DNA of 64,000 nt from contig OZ038527.1 in assembly GCA_964036665.1 (NCBI GenBank), forward strand, positions 21,981,901 through 22,045,900, written 5' to 3'. Positions 58,596 to 64,000 of this stretch are shown here, one piece after another; position 1 is the first letter of the stretch, and every line of letters begins with the position of its first letter. A program made the translations under genes and the position numbers. Below the pieces are notes generated by a model that was not told where the DNA came from, searched no databases, and saw only the letters and a program-made list of their open reading frames with translations. The DNA is from Gordius sp. MW1. Its lineage: Eukaryota > Nematomorpha > Gordioida > Gordea > Gordiidae.

Positions 58596-59240
58596 TTTGA
58601 GGTGTGCACGGATCAATCCGATCCGATCCGGCCGAACTCGGATCGGATCAACATTTTAATTTTGGAAGTAGGATCGGATCGGATCAACATTTTATTTTAG
58701 TCGGATCAGATTTTCAAATTTAAAATAAACAATAATAAGTTCTAATTAATGAAATTAATAATTTTTAGTATACCTTTTCATAATTATCTTTGAAATGAAG
58801 ACCGCAAATATGATTCAAAAAAAGATTTACTGAAATAGTGGGTTTCATATCAAACAGTGCTGCCAAGGCTTTATAAGCTGGCAAATAAAGTTTTAGCTAT
58901 ACCTGCTACCTCTAGCACTTTGGAAAGAAATTTCTCGGTGGCTGGAAAAACATTAAAAGGAAAAACGCGAATTAAACCAGAAAATTATTCTTTATTATTT
59001 TTATATGATAATATGGAATTAGTCAAATAACATTTTATATTTAATTCAGGTCTATTAAAACTGCTATACCTTATTTATGTATTTTGAATTTAATCATCAA
59101 TAAAAAGTTCTGTTCGTAAAATTTTTTTCGGATCGGATCGGATTTAGATTTTAAAAAACTCAAATTGGATCGGATCGGATTTAAATTTTTCAAAAACCCC
59201 TCGGATCGGATCAAAAAAATTTGATCCGTGCACACCTCTA
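58596..59240. mobile_element. Nested hAT element with a transposase tail
   Basis: Ends TGAGGTGTGCACGGATCAA and TTGATCCGTGCACACCTCTA; many ATCGGATCGG repeats sit inside both. ATGTCAAT flanks it (58588-58595 and 59241-59248). It lies within the hAT element at 57532-59798. Confidence 0.9.
58869..59030 (+). pseudogene. hAT transposase C-terminal dimerisation tail
   Basis: A 53-codon open frame ending in TAA contains LAIPATSSTLERNFSVAGKT, the conserved hAT dimerisation motif. The DDE core and BED finger are absent. It was left after internal deletion of the nested element. Confidence 0.85.
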
Positions 59241-62011
59241 ATGTCAATGGACTTAAACGTTTGCCTTAAATATGTTAAGGTCTATTTTGAAGCTTTAGCC
59301 AGGGTTTATAAAGGGTCTCAATTTGCTCAATTATGCAACTAAGTCAACTAAAAGCGAACTTATAATTTTCTAAGTCTATTTATAGTTAACAAACATAGTG
59401 AATTACAAAAGTTATAATTTGCTAGAACAATACAATTTAATTTTCTATACTTCAAATTTATTTATAGTTTATTTATTCTGCACTTTCCATGGAAAATGTT
59501 TTTATGAATTAATTCATATCTTTATATTGTCAATGTGTCCCGCTAAATCTTTAAAAAGTTTGTTTATTAAAGTTTTTCAAAAAATTTAAAAAATTGTCAT
59601 TTGGATTTTTTAGCACTTATTTTATATTTTTTTATTAAAACAAGAGATATTTTCATTCCGTATATATGTTTTTTTAAAAAGTGGAGACGAGACGAGAATT
59701 CTTGTCGAGACGAGACGAGATCGAGATTTTTATAATCGCTCCCGAGACGAGACGAGATTTTGTTTTCAAGACCGAGACGAGACGAGATCGAAACACTAGA
59801 TGCTTAAATCCAATTGTTAAAATTTAATTTTAAATTTTTTCTAAAAAAGTTTTTAATAAACCTTCGTACGACTTTAATACGTCTGGGGGTAAAAATGCAC
59901 CAGAAGAGCGAAAAAAATGATTAATCTTTGAAATGTTAAAATAGTTTTTGATTATGTAAAAAGAGTGATATGCAGGCAGGCAGTTTACAAATTCCGTTTT
60001 AGAATTTAAAATTTCGAGGTACTTATGAAGAAAATTTAAAAGAGATTTTTCACCGCCAATGGGTGATCCCAAAAGGGATATGTTTTCTCTCTCTAAAATT
60101 TAAAAAGTTTAAAAAAATGGAAAGTCAATAGTGTTGGGGGCCTGAAAAATTTTACATTTTTTTGGTTTAATTTAAGATTTAGAGTGGGTTCAATATTTTT
60201 GATAAATTCTAAAGCTTTACTAATCTCCTCCGGGCGGCTGGCGTCGTCGAGATACCAAACATTTAAATCAAGGGTACACTGAGATGATATAGCCTCGATT
60301 AAATTATGAATAGCTAAACAAAATAAAGAAGGGCATAATGGATCTCCTTGTTGAATGCCTTTGGACGAGTCAATGACGTATTCGCCGAATCGAAGCTTGG
60401 TTGTAGAACCATAGCTTAATAATATGTAATTTAAAAATTGTGGGAATTCAGCTAAAAAAGTGTTAATAAGGGTTTCTCTTCAAATGCTGTTAAAAGCATT
60501 AGCTAAATCTATTTTAACAAAGCAGGACTCGGTAGGAAGATTTTGAAGTGTGATCCTGCCAGCATGGCTGGCTGCCTCACAGCCGCCTTTAATTCCGAAG
60601 CCGAGTTGATGAGAGCAGAGCTTGGCGGGTAAGGAGGGTTTTATGAATTTGCAGAGGATTTTAGTATGATACGGCGAAAAAGACTTCTAATGGCAATGGG
60701 TCTAATTGAGTTATCCGGTTTTTTGATGGCGATAAGTTTTGCACCGAATAAAATAGGGATGATTTCATGAGAAAATTTTCCATTAACAATGATATTAAAA
60801 AAAGAAGTGCTAGAATTTGAAAGAGGTTCAGTATTTAAATTATTTAAGTTGAGAAAATCTTTACTGGGCGCCATCCGTTAAGTCCGGCTGCGGAATCCAA
60901 AGAGAAGGAGCTAAGGGCTACACGAATGTCTGAAGACTCAGGCTCTATTGATGATGGAGATGTGGGGTATTTACTGGCTGAGGATGCTAGTGGGTGTTTT
61001 TGAGTAAACTCCCTATAAGAGTCAGGGCAACAAGGGGCAATTGAGTTGTTATCATAAAAAGCTCTAAGGGCACTTTCTGGGTTGAAATTATGAATTTTAT
61101 TTGAGATGTGCTTGGCAGTTTGGTTAATTGAGAATTCCTGTGGAAAGGGTTTTGTTTTACTTGTGCATGTAATGGGAACATCAGTATTAAAACACAGAAG
61201 GGATTCTTTGATGAGACTTGAAAAATTATGTTCATTAGGTTCCTTAACATAAAGGATATTGTTTATGGGAGCTATGGAAGTTTATTGAACTAATGGAAGT
61301 TTATTGAAATACTGAAAATATGTATAATGAAATATAAATGCATTAGCAATTAACTTATTAAAATATTGTGACCTAAAGCGGTTTCGCCAGTGCTATCTGG
61401 CCAAATTTTTTCGAAAGATTAAATATTAACTTTTTTGACCTAATAAGATTAAAATTAAAGATTAAAAGTTTTATTTGAAAAAAGCATTCGACTTTTAAAT
61501 AATATAAGAAATTAGATTTCAGTTATTTATGATAATAGAATATTGCATATTTTTTTTAATATGCCATTAAATTAATGCTTATATTTTGATAGTGGTTGAT
61601 AATTTAAGATCGCATAAATTCGGGCCTAACGAGCAAATTTATTATTTCGGGCCGGGCAGTTCAGGCAGCTTTAATGTTTCGGGCGGGCCCGAGCGGGCAC
61701 CTTGAGGGTTCGGGCGGGCTCGGACGAGCTCGGGCGGGCAATGAAGTTAAAAAATTGAACCGGGCCGGGTTCGGGCATAAAATTTTTAACAAATCTGACC
61801 TCTGCTAACTACGCCACTGATTCTTATTCCAATGTTTATAATGATATTTGTAAGTGTGCTAAAAATTTTAATGCAACTAAACTATAATATTTAACCGTTT
61901 TAATTTAGTTGCTAATAAAAAAAATTTCTAATATTGGCTGGCCAGGGTGGGGGGAGAAGCGCTCCCTCCCCCTCCCATAGCTACACGCCTGCATAAGCTT
62001 ATTTTATTTTA

Positions 62012-62038
62012 ATATTTTTAAGGCTCATTGTGCTATAG
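62012..62038 (+). pseudogene. Remnant of decarboxylase exon 6 with its splice acceptor
   Basis: aatatttttaaggctcattg and the next seven bases match 47889-47915 of copy 1, which is the end of intron 5 plus the first codons of exon 6 (AHCA). The match stops abruptly. No neighbouring exon pieces are seen. Confidence 0.65.
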
Positions 62039-62332
62039 CGAATGATATTGAATTTATATAATTATAATTAGTTTTTTTTAGTCAAATTTCTTTGGGCTTC
62101 AGCCACTACTGTATATAATATTAATATCAAAATTTTTGACACAGCCCCTTAAGCAATCATGGCTACGCCTATGAATATAAAAATAGTATTCTAGGAAAAC
62201 GTAAAGATTGATGCGATCATAAAATATGACAAACTTATTTCTCAGACGTACTCGATTGTGGTCACGTAGACAGACCTAACTTATGTCACGAATTAATATA
62301 TAATTAATCGAATTGGCAAATGATGATATCAT

Positions 62333-62480
62333 CATGGGCATCAATGACAAATATAAATTTAAATACAAATATCCCTTTCAAATAATTTATGTTTTGCCAC
62401 CCCCCTAATACACCTAAAAAAAATTCGCCTCTCCCCCCCCCCCCCCAAAAAAAAAAATCCAAAACCTGGCTTTGCCCATG
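62333..62480. mobile_element. 148-bp CATGGGC-type MITE
   Basis: Ends CATGGGCATC and CTGGCTTTGCCCATG with C runs inside. Flanks gatatcat and aatatcat match in 7 of 8 positions. The copy-1 upstream region lacks it at the corresponding place, so it inserted after the duplication. Confidence 0.85.
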
Positions 62481-62935
62481 AATATCATTATGACTGCTTA
62501 AGGCAAAAATGGGATATTTTAATGTTACAGATGCTGTTATGCTATTAATAGCAAATTTTGAGCTATAAATTGTTTTAAATTTTGTTTATACTTGTATGAA
62601 TGACTCTAAAAATTCGCTGAATAGGTTAAAATATTTATAATATATAATTTCTATTCGTTTGGTGTATACATTTCTTTATTCTGTGATACAAATTACAAAG
62701 GTAAAAAAATATTAGTCAATTGTTTATATCTAAAATAAATTCAATTAATTTTCAGAACTAGTTTAAGTTATAATTTATGTGTTATATCTTTTTTGAAATA
62801 TTTAAAGCTTGGCTAACCTTTAAATTTTAAATCAAAGCATTTTTCAATTTACTTATTTTATAATTAAATATAAAATGATACTTAATTGTTTTAAACAATT
62901 TTAATAAATTTATAGGTAGAAAGGCTAAAATTTCT

Positions 62936-64000
62936 ATGGATTCCAAGGAATTTCAAAGCTACAGTGCTAAAGTTTCTGATATGATAGTAAATTATTTAGA
63001 AAACATCAAATCTCGACCCGTCGTACCGAATGTTAAGCCTGGATTTTTGAAGCATTCCATACCTGCAACTGCCCCTGAATTGGCTGAATCCATGGATGAC
63101 ATTTTAACTGACTTACAATCTATTATCATGCCAGGGGTAATTTATAACTTAATTTAGAAACTATGTTTTTAAGCTAACAATCTATAAGATTGATGCAAAT
63201 AGTTTAAATAGAGTCTATTAAATGTTATACTATATTTTTTTGCTGGATTCCTTTGGGAATAAGATTAAAAATATAATACGACTTCATAGCATATTAATGA
63301 TAACTACACCACTATGCAACAAGAAACGATTTAGAAATAAAAAAGAAATATTTTTTTAACTTTGGTTTATTAAATACCCAAAAACTCCTGTCCCTGCTCA
63401 TTTATTATTGTCATATATATATGAATTTTTGAATCATTCATATATTCATTGTATAAATTAAATTGTATATAGTTCTCAAACAATTTGTATTGGCATGTTA
63501 ACATAATAGGTTACGCATTGGCAACACCCCCATTTTTATGCGTACTTTCCTGCCGGCAATTCCTTTCCTTCAATTCTTGCGGATATGATCTCAGATGCCA
63601 TAGGATGTGTAGGTTTTTCTTGGGTAAATAATCCACTTCTCCGAAGTCTCAAATAAGAATTATTTATTTCAAAATATTACCATGACATTTGATAAGATTA
63701 TAAATTTTAAATTAAAAGGCTGCCAGTCCATCTTGTACCGAATTGGAGCTCATAATGCTAGATTGGTTAGGTAAATTTATAAAACGTATATTGTTTATGT
63801 AGAAATAATCTTTTTAAAAAAAAAGTCACAATATTTTCAAGATTTTATCGTAAGTAAACGTGAATCTGGGGTAAAAAAGCCCCACCCCTCAGCTTATTAA
63901 CATTTAGGTTAATATAATAAATAGTGCGCATTATATTGAAATTTCTAGGGCTTTTAAGAAATTGCATGTTTTTTTGTTATATAGAAAGCAATGACATTTT
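62936..64000 (+). CDS. Tdc: Tyrosine/aromatic decarboxylase-like enzyme, copy 2 (5' part)
   Basis: Three exons fit in the window: 62936-63136 (67 codons), 63510-63623 (38 codons) and 63719-63770 (17 codons plus one base). All have the same lengths and phases as copy 1. Exon 1 differs at a handful of residues (for example Leu to Gln at 7, Leu to Ile at 58 region). Exon 2 keeps [13 protein letters not shown] and the exon 3 translation is identical. The introns are also alignable, and the window ends a few bases before the expected exon 4. Whether the rest is intact, including the PLP lysine, cannot be seen. Confidence 0.85.

Larger units (their letters stand above)
57532..59798. mobile_element. 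hAT element inserted in the RT pseudogene
   Basis: Left end TAGTGATGCGG and right end CGATCGAAACACTA type sequence, both with GAGACGAGACGAGA-rich subterminal DNA. The exact 8-bp duplication GATGCTTA is at 57524-57531 and 59799-59806. The RT blocks on both sides are parts of one protein, confirming insertion. No transposase of its own is visible. Confidence 0.85.
56350..61260 (-). pseudogene. Non-LTR-type reverse transcriptase element, broken
   Basis: In minus-strand order: about 61200-60880 (SNKIHNFNPESALRAFYDN, DSAAGLNGWRP); 60874-60640 (FGAKLIAIKKPDNSIRPIAI); about 60600-60240 (GGCEAASHAGRI, FVKIDLANAFNSI, GIQQGDPLCPSLFCLAIHNL, YLDD); 60072-59830 (LGSPIGGEKSLLNFLHKYLE); then, beyond an inserted hAT element, 57456-57256 (EPSGGLGIRPPGSISLAAF) and 56784-56471. 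The RT catalytic YLDD is readable, but several frameshifts and stops break the frame. It copied its own RNA into DNA when intact. The block order matches a widespread animal RT family that I cannot name with confidence. No LTRs were found. Confidence 0.75.
61261..62935. other. Spacer before decarboxylase copy 2
   Basis: 61615-61815 is a right-hand part of a CCCGGGC-rich hAT element ending GACCTCTG, whose left end is not seen. 61805-61822 carries a lone CTAACTACGCCACTG end. 61925-61995 is a C-rich hAT-like end. From 62289 the sequence matches the region upstream of copy 1. No ORF is supported. Confidence 0.55.

Noticed and set aside
52861-61822. A 9-kb hAT element between CAGTGGCGTAGCTAG (52861) and CTAACTACGCCACTG (61822)
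   Set aside because: The ends look alike, but the 8-bp flanks (ctcctccc and attcttat) do not match, so they are probably ends of two different elements.

Overview
The window is nuclear DNA of an arthropod, most likely an insect. It is AT-rich, its genes are split by GT-AG introns, it carries tyrosine-decarboxylase-type genes, and it is packed with nested eukaryotic transposons. I cannot place it to order. Exon structures were assembled by hand by joining conserved protein blocks across GT-AG junctions. All three complete models close without a frame error, which is strong internal support. Family assignments come from remembered family sequences, not from a search.

Layout. 1-2930 is a satellite array of about 165-bp monomers that starts before the window. 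A PIF/Harbinger DNA transposon (2931-11929, TTA target duplication) sits in it. Its MADF/BESS gene is split by a young Ty3-type LTR retrotransposon (4311-11415; LTRs that read as identical; AGTT duplication). That element has a 2.6-kb inverted copy of its own pol inserted in gag. A second LTR element remnant (11960-13870), a ~120-bp tandem array and a decayed FLYWCH/MULE transposase follow, to about 15660.

16368-24556 (+) is a complete PICK1 gene (PDZ-BAR scaffold, 12 exons, 458 aa). 25248-31891 (-) is a complete bestrophin gene (Ca2+-activated anion channel, 13 exons, 506 aa). The two are convergent, with about 0.7 kb between their stop codons. 33701-34474 (+) is an intronless gene for a single-pass membrane protein.

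34981-41638 is a hAT-type element (8-bp duplication) that contains a decayed LTR retrotransposon. 44998-51779 (+) is a complete tyrosine/aromatic amino-acid decarboxylase-like gene (14 exons, 701 aa) with all expected PLP-site residues. A second copy starts at 62936 and runs off the window. Between them lie hAT MITEs, a terminal-inverted-repeat element built from tandem repeats (53526-56110), and a non-LTR-type reverse transcriptase pseudogene (56350-61260) split by a hAT element that contains another hAT.

The three host genes are typical of neuronal or signalling tissue, but nothing in the sequence shows that they are co-regulated. Most of the structure here is transposon archaeology. The most unusual items are the inverted pol copy that ends exactly at the gag-pol slippery A run, the canonical -1 frameshift site there, the 35- and 40-nt introns of PICK1, and the tandem decarboxylase duplication with a leftover exon fragment. 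I found no CRISPR-like, defence-like or other clearly new molecular system.
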